From Harmonia axyridis (taxonomy: Eukaryota; Arthropoda; Insecta; Coleoptera; Coccinellidae), in assembly GCF_914767665.1 (NCBI RefSeq), contig NC_059504.1:684501-748500 (forward strand): a stretch of 64,000 bases of DNA, in the 5' to 3' direction. The position numbers were made by a program, and so were the translations under genes. The notes beneath the pieces are model-generated. The model was not told the DNA's origin, searched no databases, and worked only from the letters and a program-made list of their open reading frames with translations. The stretch's first letter is position 1; the number at the start of each line of letters is the position of its first letter. Shown piece after piece: positions 47,500 to 60,260 of the stretch.

Positions 47500-50400
47500 T
47501 TTCCCACACCCCTTATCATACTTATAACTATATAAATAAATATATATAAACAAATAGATTTCCGCGTCACCCAAGAGGACGCGTTGGTTTTTTGTTTTTA
47601 ATGGAAAACCTCACCTAGAATAGCCCTATTATAACCCAATATAAAAATGTAGTTCTCAAATCAATGAAAACTGAAATAAAATTAAACTCTTGAAAAAACA
47701 GAAATAATTAAATATTCAATTATCAACATGAAATATATATATTTGAATAAACATAGAGAAAACCTCTCACGAAAACATATAAATAAATGTATAAAATATA
47801 AAAAAATCTTATAAAGACCACAAAAAATATTGTGGAAATGACCACATGTATTCTGGTCGAAAATGTATGAGCTTGCGTACCCTTTATTCATTTTTATAGA
47901 TCAAATCAATTCGACGATCTTTCTTTGTCGCGAAGTCATCAATTATTTTCTCGAAAAAAATGTTTCCTCTGGCTAGTTCTTTAACTAAACCTCTTTCGAT
48001 TGATATCAGTGCCAGGTTATTTAAACGGTCTTGAGACATCATGTTCCTACTGAAAGATTTTATTCTTTTGAGCGCTGAAAAACTTCTTTCTACTGACGCG
48101 GATGTTGGTGGCAGGGACAAAATCATACAAAATAACTTATATAATTCAGGAACATCGGAAACAACATTATTTGAGAAAATGAATTCCGTAATACCATTCA
48201 GCATATTTGAATTGCCGAAGATAGCATTGTCCCAGTACATGATCAGAAAATCAATACCTAACTACTATCGAACGGCATAAATAAGTTTTTTTCTGATTAA
48301 GACGTTATATCCCATAATCAACCATTCATTTGAATATATTAATTATATTTTCATGATCTGAAAATCAATAGCTACTATCGAACGGCATAAATAAGTTCTT
48401 TTCTGATTAAGACATAATGTCTCATAATTAACCATTCATTTAATTATCAAATATTTGAAATAAACTGTGAAAAGTTGCTGCTTGACGCTCTGCAATAGGA
48501 TAACCGGCCAGCCGACCCTGTGTATTGGGAAGCGACCTAACATCGAGTTGTTGTGCCGTTCTACTGAGTGGACGTATTCTGGGCGTATGTCGTAGTATCT
48601 TTTCCTTTACGTAGCGCTCTCGGTAGCGCTGGTTCCGCCATCGGCTCTTGGCCGACCTAACGTGATGAGATGCTTTCAGTGACATTCCAGGAGTTGCAAT
48701 TGTATAATTGTAACATTTGTGTTACATTTCAGACCTAATGTTACGGTGTTACGTACAATTCTGGAATAACTTGTTTGGGGTGATGTTACGAAAAGTAACC
48801 ATTTACGATTGTGGTTTGTTACAATTTATGAAAGGGAATAACAACGCTGGATGCTTTGGAAATCGAATATTAGGTGGGTCCGAAAGAAAATATTGGCCGG
48901 TATAAGTTATATTTTCCTGTTATAAGTGGAAATATTCATTACCGAGGGAATTTGGATATCGAAATCGATAACTCCGATTGAGTTTGAATGAATTGAATAT
49001 CTAGAACTATTTTCTATTTCCCGATAATTTTTGGGTCGGCCCGGCCGACCCTGCCGACCCCGACGAGCCGTCACTGATTCCTTCAGATGGTTTCTCGAAC
49101 CTTCCATTGCTGAACTATTGTCCAGAAATGTTCTTTCCTTGGCTCTCAGAAGGATTTGAGTTCAGCAGGTCGTTGATACTCTTTTTGAAAAATCTAATCA
49201 TTGTCTTCACTGTCACAATGCTCTGGTACCCACAGAAGAGTCATTTTATTGCCTCTAGCCGGATGGTTTATAGTATTACTTTAATTAATCTCAGGTATGC
49301 AAAGCTTTGGCTATGCGATTACAAGCTACTCAGCGTCACTTGACTGTCTGTTGTACGAAGCATATCTCTTCTAAGATTCCTTTTGAGACACTTTTAAATA
49401 TTCTTGACCACATATCATAGTGTTTCTGTCTAGAAAGTATAGTGTTCCAGACACAAGGGAAATGATAGCCTCAATTAATATCCCTCTGTGTGGATGACTT
49501 GTTAAAATCCATAGCACTGCCACCAATCACCCTTTCAAAGGGTCTTTCGAAATAAAATATTGTCCCTTATTTCCGAAACTGTGGCCATTCAACAGACAGA
49601 TATATTACATTCTCATGATTTCTTTCTAGTAAATCAAGCTTTGACACATCCACTCCAGAGGAGAGTGGAGAGTTCTAAAATTCAAAAAATATGCAGTTAA
49701 TTTCTCGTTTATTGACTGAAATCGCACTTTCCAATCGAGAGCAATTAAACCTGTATCACGCCCTGTTACAGGTTAGAAATTAAGGCTCAAGATTTAGTGA
49801 ACCAGTTGAATACCGAGTGTGCAGACAAACAAGAAAAACCAGAGAAACCAAAGGAGCAAAAACCAGCTGCCAATACGGACAAGATGAAAAGCAAAATAAG
49901 TGAACTTGAGAAGGAACTGGAGAAAACGCAACAGATGAAAGTCGATAACGCAAGAATGAAGATGAAAATACAAGAACTGGAGCAAATTGAGAAGGCTCAA
50001 GGTAGAATTCTAAAATTATTCATCTATTTAAGTTCATCTATTTAAGTAATTCTAAATTCAATTTACAATTTACAATTTAAAAAAAATGAGGTATGATAAT
50101 TTCTCTACAATCGAATGGTGATGGTGACTAAAATGAATAATAGTTTAAATGTATGAAAGAAGGACCTCGAATTCACATTTGAACTACCGTTTTCTTGTAA
50201 TCTCCATGAAGAACTCTATGTTGATATTGAAGGAGACACCGCTGTTTGCTTCCTGATGGTAGGGGTGAAAGAGACCTTGTTACAATTCATTTCTCGCCTA
50301 GGAATTTTCGGCCCAAAGCCTTTGTTACTAGATTTCTTTTTAACTCAGTCCAAAACGATTAATTTGTTTCCTGTACAAAGATGAGATGAGGAAAAAGATC

Positions 50401-53400
50401 GGCAAGATGGAGGCTGACTACAAGTCCAAATTCGACGACCTGTGCAAGATGGAGGTAGAATGCACGGCTCTCAGGAATCAGCTGGCGAACACGAAGCTGA
50501 TGCAGAAGGAGAGGGACATGCTGAGAAGACAAGTGGGTGATTTGGAATGCTGCGTGGCAGATCTGGAAGACGAGATCAAGAGGCTCACTTCGCACATCGA
50601 CAGACTGACAGAGGGAAGGGACGAACAGCAGGTAAAGTTATAATGTTAAGAGAGGAAGGCGATTCGGACAGGTTCCTGTAAAGGTAAGTCTTCGATTCTT
50701 ACGGTGATTTCTGAAAGGGGTTGATTTTCCAGATCCAGATCTGAAGTTACAGTTTTCTATAAAATCAAGCGTAATGCCAAGCGCCCTCTGTCGGGTAGCG
50801 ATTGAAGCTCTGGACATGTCGGTTTCTGCAAGCCAGTGAGAGAGGCGCTCTCTGCCGGTCGGATATTACAACGTATCGATCAATACTGAAAAGAGAGAAA
50901 GGAACAAAGGGTGTAGATTATCAATTTTTATATGAATATAGTTTCTTAATTGAATTCAACCTCCTGGATATGATTTGTCGATTATATTCAATTACATTTC
51001 GTGAGTTGATATAGGAATTCAGGCAGAGGACATCTATCGTCGAATGACTCTACTCTTGAGTTGGATTATCGTTGAACAAAATTGCGGTATATACAGAATA
51101 GATGGCAGCAGTTCCTGTTGGACTATTGATTTTTCAATGGAACTATCAGGGACTCAACTGAGTTTGAAACGTGATTGTAGTTAATTGATAAGCAATTTCT
51201 CGTGTGAGAATAATCACTGGAAGTAACAAATTTGTAGAAAGCTATCAACATTAAATAGTCCCATCTTTTGTCGAGTAGCAGATAATAACCAGGATTCTGC
51301 AACATTACAGTTTTCCTCAAAATTTAAGATAGATCACTTAAAAGGATTTATAGTTTTCTATTTCAAATATATTATGACTATCATTGGAATGTAATAAATA
51401 GCCTGTAGTCTGTTTACAAACAATCATATTTCAGGTTGTCTTGAGCCTGTACAAAAATTATCTCATGAAATCCATTCCTATTCATATTAACCGTGATAGT
51501 TGAATTTTTGGCAGTTAAAGAACGTTGATTCATGGATCTTCAAATACGGATATTCAATTGAAATGCCCAACATGGTAGTTTCAAACTCTAAAATATTTTT
51601 CCGAAATATTCTTTCAGACCAAAATGCAAACAGTCGTATCCGACGTTAGGATCGATCTCGAGAAGAAAAATCTCCTGATTCAAAAACTAGAAGAGCAACT
51701 GGCCAAGGTGCAACAGGAATTAGAGATATCCATCAAAGCAGTGAAAACGGAATGTCTATGTTACAAATCTAAAATCGAGGATTTGGAGAAGATGTTGAAC
51801 AGCAAAAACGCAGAGTTGAAATCCTTGCAAGACAGTTCGAAGAAGGAAAAGGATAAGTTAAACGCAGACATATGCAGGTTGAAGAAGACGCACGAGGATG
51901 CTCTCAAATCCGAGAATGCCAAATTTAATAAACTGAAACAGCAACTGGACAATTGCGCTAAAAATAACGAAAAGTTACAGAAGGAATTGGAGAAAATGAT
52001 AGAGTTTAAAAGTAACGAAAATTCCGTGAAGAAAATTCTGATCCATTCCAGATCGGCTATCAAAAGGGTGAGACAAGAGATCGATATGCAGTACAAGGAA
52101 TGGGAAAAGGGATCCGGAGAGAATTGCAGGAAAGTGGAAGAGTTGAAAGACGTTATCGAATTACTGGAGAGCGAATTATTCCAGATGAAGCAGGTGAATG
52201 AAGAGCTTCAAACGGCTTTGAAAGACCAAAAGAAATGCAATTGTTTGGTGGGTTCCGAGAACAAGTCCCTTAAGAAACATTCCACCGAGATTCAGTGCAT
52301 AGCTAAGCACCAGGTCGAGGAACTTTTGACATATTTGAAGAAAGCTCAACTCCGAATTATCGAATTGGAGGGAATGTTAGATCAAAAACCGATCAAAGTG
52401 GGTCAAGGAACTGGCGACGATGATGTTACATGCGATTGCGATACGGATCTTTTGGAGAAATTGATGAAGGAAAACGAAATTCTCAAACAAGGAATGAAAA
52501 CTGAAAAAGTTGGAGAAGAATCTACGGAACAAGGTCCTACAGAAAAGGGCATGTATAATGCTGACCAAGATTTGCTAAATGAAATAAAAAGACTCAAAAA
52601 CGAGATATCTTCTTTGGAAAGCGATAAATTGAAATTAGAGAAGGAAAACGAGAACCTCAGGACCAAATCTCAGTTCAGCAAAACAGTGGAAGTTGATTCG
52701 TTGCCTACATCGAACGATAAAGATAAATTGCAGAATATAATCAACGCTCAACGTGAAGAAATTGAGAGATTGAAACAGGAGATAGAAAACCTCAAAAAAC
52801 AGTTGGGTAAACAAGCGCAATCCTCCTCGACAAACATGAAGAATTTGGAAGACACCTTGAAGACTCAGAAAGATACGGCTAGCAAGATGCAAATCCATAA
52901 CAAAGAATTGGAGGACAAAATAAAAATGTTGATGGGAGAAATCGAAAATTTGAAAAAACAATTGGACGAAATGGGAAAAATTAAGAAACAGCTCGATGAA
53001 TGCCTGGAAAAGAAAAAGACGGAAAACACTCAAATATCTTCACAGCACGATAAACTGCAAACGGACAATCAGAATTTGAAAACCGATATGGCGGAACTGG
53101 AAAATCTGAAGAAGAAGCTTGCCGAATGTTTAGAAAACGAAAAAAAGATCAACGCGGAAAAATCCTCTAAAGAAGAAGACTTGAGGAGAGAACTGGAAAA
53201 CTGCAAGAATAGATTGAAAGAAATGGAAAAAGGCGGTTCATCCGATGATGCATTGAAAAAGGAAAACGAAGAAATGAAAAAGAAGTTGAAAGAAATGGAG
53301 GATATAAAGAAACAACTCACCGATTGTTTGAATAAAGCGAACGATATAAATGCCCAAAAATCGTCATCCGAAAAGGAGTTGAAGAAGGAGAACGACGACC

Positions 53401-56400
53401 TGAAGAATTCTCTGAACGAATTGGAAAAACTCAAGAAGAATCTCGCGGAGTGTTTGGAAAGGGAGAAAAAGGCCAACGAAGCCCTCAAAAAATCGGAATC
53501 GGGCTCGAAAGATTCCAACAAATTCCAAGCCAAAATCGATGCGCTTCAAAAACAACTAGACGAATGTCTTGCCAGGGAAAAGAAAACCAAAGAGCTCGTT
53601 GAAAAGGAATCATTTCAAAGTGCCGTCCAAGTATCGCCCAAAGACTTGGAAAATCTGGAAAAAGAACTGGACGACGCCAAGAAAAAGTTAGCGGAAGCGA
53701 ACAAAAAATTGAAATCTATCGAGAACGAACTAGAGCAGTGTAGAAAGGAAAATATGGCATTGAAAGGAGAAATCGACGAGCTGAAGAAGAAACCGGCACC
53801 TCCAACTGCTGGAAAACCTGCAGATAATACAGAAGAGTTGGAAAGGCTCCGGAAGGAGAATCAGAAGTTGAAGGAAGATAATGAAAAATTGAAATCCACA
53901 AGCGGGAAAGCTGAACCTAAGCCAGCTGCTCCGGCTGCAAGTCCAACAGCGAAAACCCAAACTCCTGGTGAGAAAGCGACTGTACACTAACGAGTGAGAT
54001 CTGAAACGTTTATTTCAGCTGACAAGCGAGATGACTTACAAGCCGAGATCGATCGTTTACTCAAACAATTAGAAGACCAGAAGAAAGAGTGCGATGCGAC
54101 GATCAAAATGATGAAGGACCAGTGGGATCGGGACGTCAAAAACATACAGAACGCCAACTCGATGAGCATAGAGAAGCTGCAGCAGCAGCACCAGCAGCAG
54201 ACGCAAGACCTCGAGCGCAGACAGGACTCTGTCGTGAAAAGCCTTAAGGACGAGCTGAGGATGAGCATTCTATCCACCGAGATCCCCACGAGGGACAAGG
54301 TGGACAGCGATAAGAAAAAAAAAGACGTAACGTTTTTCGAGCGATATGTTTTCGATTCTGTTAACCGAGAGAAACATTTCAGAAAGAGTTGACGACGCAG
54401 ACGTTCTGCGTGTGCTCTGAAATGCCCAAGATCGTACCGATAATAACAACTGTAGGAGCGGATATTGGTGTTCACGAGGTCGACAGTCCTATCGATAAGC
54501 CTGGAAGATGGCCGAAACCGAAGGAAAATCATTTGGCTCAAATTCTTTTCAAAGCTTCGAACCTCGGAATAGAGGTTCGTTGAGATCTGTTGGGAGTATT
54601 CAATCCTTGAAACATCCTTTCGATGCTTTAATTGAGATTTGTAAACAGGATGTACCAATAGTACATTCGTAGAATTGTGAAAAATGAGTACGTTGTGTTG
54701 ATCAAGAATTGTTCGATTGCAATCTTGCTGATCTACTCTAAAAGCAGTCTAGTGCCTTTCATGAGCTGGATCAACATTACAGTTTGAAGACGAAATGGTA
54801 GAGGGTTTTCCAAACTTTACATAATTTTTTTCTCATATGAGACACACTCTCATTTGACACACTCACTGATGATGTACCTTTGTGAGGTAATATCAGCTTA
54901 AGGATTCATTGGTCTGTATTGGAGCTAAAAGAAGATGCTCATACAGAATAGAACAGCAATATTTTTTTGCATCAACCAGTGAATCTGCTCTCAATAAAAA
55001 GCATGACTTCAAATATCTACAAAATTTCTGTTCGTGGAATTTTTCACCACAAACTGATATCCAGAATAGGCTAGGTCAACTTGCCTCCTGGCAGCCTGAA
55101 TTTGTTACCAATTTTTTCATTTAGTCATACCTTTATCAAAAGTAGGCGTTATTTCAGCACCCCAGAATATCAAAAAATTGATAATTCTTTTGATACTCTG
55201 AGGTATCGAAGTGTAATAGAAAATATTTCATCAAGCAATAGTCAATCAAAAGGCTTATACTTGATTTTTTTAAGGGGGAACTTTAATGACTATTCTCGAT
55301 TGTCACAGTGTTCAATTTTTATGAACATGCGATTTATAATAGTTCTACGTGTATAAAGACAAAGCCTTTTTGGACGGTATTCAAATATTTTTTTGGTGGA
55401 TTTACTGATTTTACTTGAGTGATATGTTATCGAAGTGAGCATCTACCTCATCTACAGAGTGATGATTGTACGCTTGAATTTTTTTAATGTACTCAAAGAA
55501 AAAGGCTATTTGGGCTTTCCTCTTCAATTTACTCTTTCCCTGCTGGGAAGTTCAATCAAATCTTGAACATCACTTGATTTATCATTTAAGATTCTTCAAT
55601 GTGAGATACAAATGTAATGACCTAACCAAGAGACCTCAAACTCTTCTTGATACTCATACTAAGAACTAAGGTACACTTGGGGAGTGAGGTATTTTTATTA
55701 GTTTCAAGTCAGAATATGCAATTTTTCAAACTTTTTAGTCGTATTCTCTTAAGATGTATCTCTATAATATTGAAAATACTGAAATGTTCAACGAACCACA
55801 AAAACCGATTTTTTTTCGGTGCTGTAACCTCATTTTCGAGTGTTGCAGAAGTTGACGGAAAGGATGTTTCAAAATCAGGCTTGAATACTCTCGAAGTATT
55901 CAGAATACAATCGCTAGTATTCGTAGAAACTCACGTTGAACGAGATGAGACTGATAAGCTCAAAACTGAACGAGGTAGAAGGAAAGCTTAAAGGTACAGT
56001 TATCAAAGTTTCAAAGAAGCCTTCTGTTGAAGAGGAGACTCAATCGTCACTCATGGATAGGATAGAAGAGTTGAAGGACAATCTGGAGAAAAAGCAAAAG
56101 TCTGCTAAACATAAAGGTTAGTTGGATTTTTCGCAATTGAAAAATTGGAAATGGCTAATGACTCTTTCATTTGGTATTTGAAGAAATAACGTAACGAACA
56201 TACAAATACTGATGGTATGTACTTTCTTCATTTCAGTGGTTAACTTGCAATTGTCCATACGTTCGATGGAACAAAAAATTTTGGACACCAGAAACGTTTT
56301 GGAGAAAGAGAAGAAACACAATGCAGAGTTGAGAGCGCGTTTGACCATGATGGAGAGAGATTCTCAGTTGATGCAGGTGGACAGGGATCTGATGAAGCAG

Positions 56401-57907
56401 CAGACCAATCTGCAGGAGCAGCACATTGCCGAATTGAAGTAAGGCAAACTTTCATTTTGTTTCCAGGAACAAAGTTTTTTCGTTTGGAATAGAATCTAGT
56501 TTTGGGTTAGCAAACTAACAAGTCAGTTTCTTTTGTCTGAAAAACATCGAGGGATTTTTCAAGGGCAACTATTTTCTATTCTCTATTGATTAATTTGGTC
56601 GTCGTTAAGATAAATGTTATGGTGATAAATAAAAGAAGTCACCTGCTGATCTACAGCGTCGATACTTTCCTATTAATTGTTACTAATGAGATTATTCTGA
56701 GCCGGTTTCAAGCGATAGAAAATGAGAGAGCTATAAGAAGTTTACAATTCCAGCCAAAGAGTATACCGAAATATATTTTTCTTTCCTTCGATAATTTGTT
56801 ACTTGATGAATATTTTACAGAGTATTGCCAAATAAGTTTTCAGAGGGAAATACTTGTCGAAAATTAAAAGGTTGTCTTTCATGTAAACTGATAAAAAGAA
56901 CTGATGATAATTACAATGTGAATCATTCATTCTTTATTCAGCAAGTTCGATAAGTTACAGTTGATAGGTACTCCAAAATGATATATTGATTCTCTTCGTT
57001 TTAGGAAAACGTGCGATTGCAAGCAAAGCAAAACCAAGGATCTGAAGAGAGAACATAAGAAGAAAAAATTCCTCAAACGGTCCAGACGAGATTCTTTCAG
57101 TAGTGATAGTACCGAGGTACTATAAAAATGAGATTTTAATTCTTTGAACATTCGTATTTTCAATATTTATGAGATTTCGACGGTTTAGTTTTAGATAGGT
57201 GTAATATTTTTTAAAAAGTTACTTATGATAATGATCATGTGTTTTTGTATTTCAGATATTGGAGCATAGAATTCCGTCGAAAAGAAGATCTGCTTCTACT
57301 CCAGTTTCCGGTGTAAGGTCTCCACACCATATTCCTTCGGTAAATTTGATAATTTTTTAGAAATATGTATTAAGAAATTTAATTTTTAAAGAGAATGAGT
57401 TTTGCAAAACTATATCGTATCAATTTGGTTTGAAATCAGTTGCTATCTGTCATTAATGCTTTAAGCATTTATTTAGATAGTTTAAACCTTGAAATATTCA
57501 AAAAATCATAACTACGAAAAAATTCAATACACCAATATATGGCTGAAATATTATGGTTGTATATTTTGGAGTTTTCGAGAAATGAATTCTTGAAATAGAT
57601 TCAAAATTAATTGATCACATTTTTAAGATAGGTCAATGTGGTATCCAATGTTGAACATTCCAATATTTGAATAATGTTTGCTTGGAATTTTTTTAATCGT
57701 CAAAATATTAAAAAAATTCAATTGTATTTTATTCACCATGATGATTCGATTTAGTCGTTTGTCACCTAATGCCTTAACATATCTGATTATACCTAATGTT
57801 ATTTTCAGATTGAAAGAGTCCTGTCACCCGACAACGATTGGAAAAAACGTGATAAACATGGTGCTTGTCCCTGTTGTAGTACTCGTGGACCCGACAAAAA
57901 AAATTGA
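44699..57907 (+). CDS. unrecognised giant coiled-coil protein with recurring cysteine motifs
   Basis: I do not recognise this protein. Sixteen exons join in phase to 1795 residues: 44699-44881, 45010-45123, 45649-46149, 46266-46344, 46411-46574, 46632-46960, 49772-50001, 50381-50631, 51618-53967, 54019-54326, 54383-54574, 55927-56116, 56237-56438, 57005-57116, 57256-57339, 57809-57907. The N-terminus is basic. Residues about 100-266 are rich in Pro, Glu and Lys, with a doubled KEVKPPEPVAPP. Most of the rest is heptad-rich Leu/Lys/Glu coiled coil, including a 783-codon exon. Cysteines recur in tight groups: C-x3-C-x3-C-x2-C near residue 385, then CLC, CNC, CDCD, CVC, CDC and a terminal CPCC. 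An E/D-C-L motif recurs five times at about 52996-53565. A structural role, for instance in centrosome, axoneme or sperm tail, is only a guess. The donor at 54574 is weak, so the link between exons 11 and 12 is the least certain. Confidence 0.78.
47406..49076 (-). mobile_element. hAT element with transposase C-terminal remnant
   Basis: The 14-bp inverted repeats are CAGTGACGGCTCGT at 47406 and its exact complement ending at 49076. The perfect 8-bp duplication ATTCCTTC flanks it (47398-47405 and 49077-49084). On the - strand, 47884-48240 encodes 118 residues with the hAT dimerisation signature PELYKLFCMILSLPPTSASV, ERSFSALKRIKSF and NMMSQDRLNNLALISIE. The rest of the transposase is missing, so the copy is non-autonomous. 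It contains a (CA)n(TA)n microsatellite near its left end. Confidence 0.92.
47441..47500. repeat. (CA)n(TA)n microsatellite
   Basis: About 16 CA units run directly into about 13 TA units. It lies inside the hAT element close to its left inverted repeat. Open frames read through it are artefacts of the repeat. Confidence 0.97.
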
Positions 57908-59459
57908 TATAATAGATTTGCGAAAAAATGAATTAAATTGTATGACGTCTAGGAAAATAAAATAATTCACAAGATGATTTTTTCAATTTTATTCAAAGAG
58001 TTTTCTCGATGTTACTATGTAGTTATTTGATCCCTGTCAATTGTTTAAATTTTTTCGATGCAATCTGAAATTCTTTTCCGACATCTTATGATTCTTGAAG
58101 AAGGTAGCAATTGCATAATGAACTGAACATTTTAATCATGAACATTTCATTGGATTAATAAAAGTTACAATGAGAACAATTCAGGAAAATGATGAACGAT
58201 TTTTCATTGTATTAATATCAATATAATTGGTTGAAAAATGGTGACTGAATTCATCGATACAATGGACTTTTTTATTGAATTTATGTACACTTTTGGTTCA
58301 GTGTGAAAATGACAACGAGAATTAAGGATTCTTGTTTCACTTTGAGATCCAAATATTCCATAATGAAATAACTATGAACTAATTTCGATCCAGCGACTAA
58401 TTCGACGAATGTCAAACCGTCAATCTAGAATGATAAGAGCATCAACATAAATCTCTCGATAAAATATCGTTTTCCGTTATTCCTGAACCAGCCAGGGTTT
58501 GTCAGAAGTTCTTGTCGGCAGGTGACATAGGTCCATTTGTCACACAAAAGTATTTTCGGTTAGTCCAAGGCGAATGGTGTTCGATAAACAGCCTTTCTTA
58601 ATTACTGTTTGTAAGAACATGCCGCGCTTGTCTTTGATAGAAGCCGATGCCTCTGAAAGAAGAGCGGTTCAAAATAATTCACAGTATGATAGTCAGAGCA
58701 GCCTCGAATCGAATATATGGGACAGCAATAAACCACCTGGTTTTTTTTTTCGAAATAACGATCTTGAGATACACTGGAGATACCTTCAACCCTTGAAAAG
58801 TTTTTTTTTGTTGTACAGTCGGTGATTCAAAGTTTCAAATGATCGTATGTTCTTTTTTTTCGTCATGACTACTCAATAGATATATACAGAGTTGTGTGTA
58901 AACATAGTATATCGTAGAATGAAAAAAATCCTGAAATGGTAGATAATACACGTATCAAACTAAACTGAATTTCAAAACACAAACTGTTAAAGTGATGAAT
59001 AGAAACAATTATTCAATGAAAATTCGTTCATCATATTGACGAATTTTTTTCATTCTATCATGCAATAGAATAACTTCCATTAAACCAATCCATGTTCATT
59101 ACTACAATGTTCGGTTCATTTTGAATTGTCGTTTTAGAAACTTTTGACATTTGACAAGTAAAAATTACGCAATTGATCAAATTCACTACAAATATAAATA
59201 GTTCGGAAAACTAAAGCACTGTTGGGTTGTCTTGTAGCACCTTCTTGGCTGGCAATAATGAAACTGGTGGGAAAATTTGATCTTTTGGGACAGGTTAGTG
59301 ATGTGAAAAATCGAAACCGTATGCGTCTCACAAGAACAACTGAAAATATTGCTGCTGTAGATTATAATGTTTAGGAAAAACCAGATTCTTCGATTCGATT
59401 GGAAATAAGGAATTCCACAAACGATATTATTTTGCATAGAGACTTAGATCCTAAACAAA
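57908..59459. other. intergenic, no gene seen
   Basis: Downstream of the coiled-coil gene; its likely AATAAA is near 57956. No convincing exon. An 83-codon frame at 58574-58825 has no recognisable domain and ends in low-complexity T-rich DNA. Confidence 0.35.
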
Positions 59460-59790
59460 AATCCGTATTATTTATTGAAGATGTGATCGCAATTGGCTAC
59501 CGAAATCTCAATTGCCACCCAGCTCAACGATTTCCAACAAAATCCTTCACGATATTGTCCAAAGTCCTTTGTGAGGATCTTGAACAAATTTACCCTGTAG
59601 TATACTTCTTTCTGGAGATTTGCACAGTATATGTTGAGCTGTTTCCATGTATGATTTGCAGAGTCTGCATATTGCATCTGCAGGCAGACGATCCATGAGG
59701 TGAAGAACGTACTTTTACAGACAATTCCTCATCAACAGTACCACAAGCACAAGCTCAGCTCGTGGTAGATTTTTTTTATGTAGGATAGGG
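59460..59790 (-). mobile_element. non-LTR retrotransposon ORF2 C-terminal fragment
   Basis: On the - strand the frame reads VLHLMDRLPADAICRLCKSY followed by METAQHILCKSPERSILQGKF. This fits the HL-x-x-MG-x-x-x-x-x-CR-x-C-x-x-x-x-ET-x-x-H-x-LC-x-CP tail found after the RNase H domain of insect LINEs. It is followed by a stop. Only this end is recognisable. Confidence 0.6.
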
Positions 59791-60029
59791 AAATTTGGAC
59801 GACTTTTTGGCTACTGCTTCTGAGCTCTCATTGCTATGTTATCTCCTTTTTTTGACAAGATCACAGAAGGGTTCAGGTCAAGTTGGTTTTACTCCATGAT
59901 GTTTTTTTTTAAGGTTCACTGCCTCCAATACAATAACACCCTATCACCAACAACAGATTCAATTTTTTGGCATCTAGCCAAAGGTTATATGGTCAATTGA
60001 ACTCAATTATTTGAGTCTCCCACTCAATT

Positions 60030-60260
60030 TTTTGGAAGCAAAGATTAATGTTTTTACAGAAAAGGTTCTGAAAACTTAGGGGAGCTTTGAAGATAGGGAT
60101 TCACGGCTTGACTTGATATTCAAGCTACTTGACTTGAGTTTGACATGAAATCAACTCAAGTTCAAGTCAAGCTCAAGTCACGTAGCTTGAATATCGAATC
60201 AAGCCGTGAATCCCTAGTTGAAGATGACTATGTAGACGAATGAAGTTTCATTTTTAAGCA
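60030..60260 (+). mobile_element. mariner C-terminal remnant with a palindromic insert
   Basis: The + strand reads EAKINVFTEKVLKT, then, beyond the inserted palindrome (60094-60218), EDDYVDE. Both fit the mariner C-terminus (EAK-x-x-x-FY-x-x-GI; G-x-YVDE). The remnant is short and carries a stop after VLKT. Confidence 0.5.
60094..60218. mobile_element. palindromic MITE rich in CAAGTCAAG
   Basis: The ends are TAGGGATTCACGGCTTGA and its inverse TCAAGCCGTGAATCCCTA. The interior is a long hairpin of TTGATATTCAAGCTACTTGA-type sequence. At 125 bp it can fold over nearly its whole length. It is inserted at a TA in a mariner remnant. Confidence 0.8.

Larger units (their letters stand above)
47060..49330 (-). 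mobile_element. decayed non-LTR retrotransposon 3' part, split by an hAT insertion
   Basis: Read on the - strand with several frame breaks, the DNA flanking the hAT element shows LLWVPEHCDSEDN (RNase H-like L-x-WVPGH-x-x-x-x-GN). Further on come a LLDIVGLLMEQFV segment and a CAELANLRRRHIG block like the C-PAL-x-x-LR-x-x-x-LG end of insect LINE ORF2. It is heavily mutated. It lies in intron 6 of the coiled-coil gene in antisense orientation. Confidence 0.5.

Noticed and set aside
47273..47574. Frames encoding runs of Ile-Tyr and Cys-Val
   Set aside because: They read through the (CA)n(TA)n microsatellite in the hAT element.
51761..53987. Many Phe/Leu/Ser-rich minus-strand frames
   Set aside because: Antisense of the Lys/Glu/Leu-rich coiled-coil exon; composition is explained by the coding strand.
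58574..58825. 83-codon + strand frame
   Set aside because: Ends in poly-T-derived Phe runs, has no recognisable domain and no splice or poly(A) context that supports it.
59399..59698. 99-codon + strand frame ending in a Cys-rich segment
   Set aside because: The opposite strand carries the conserved LINE C-terminal CR-x-C and ET-x-x-H-x-LC motifs, so the + strand frame is a shadow.
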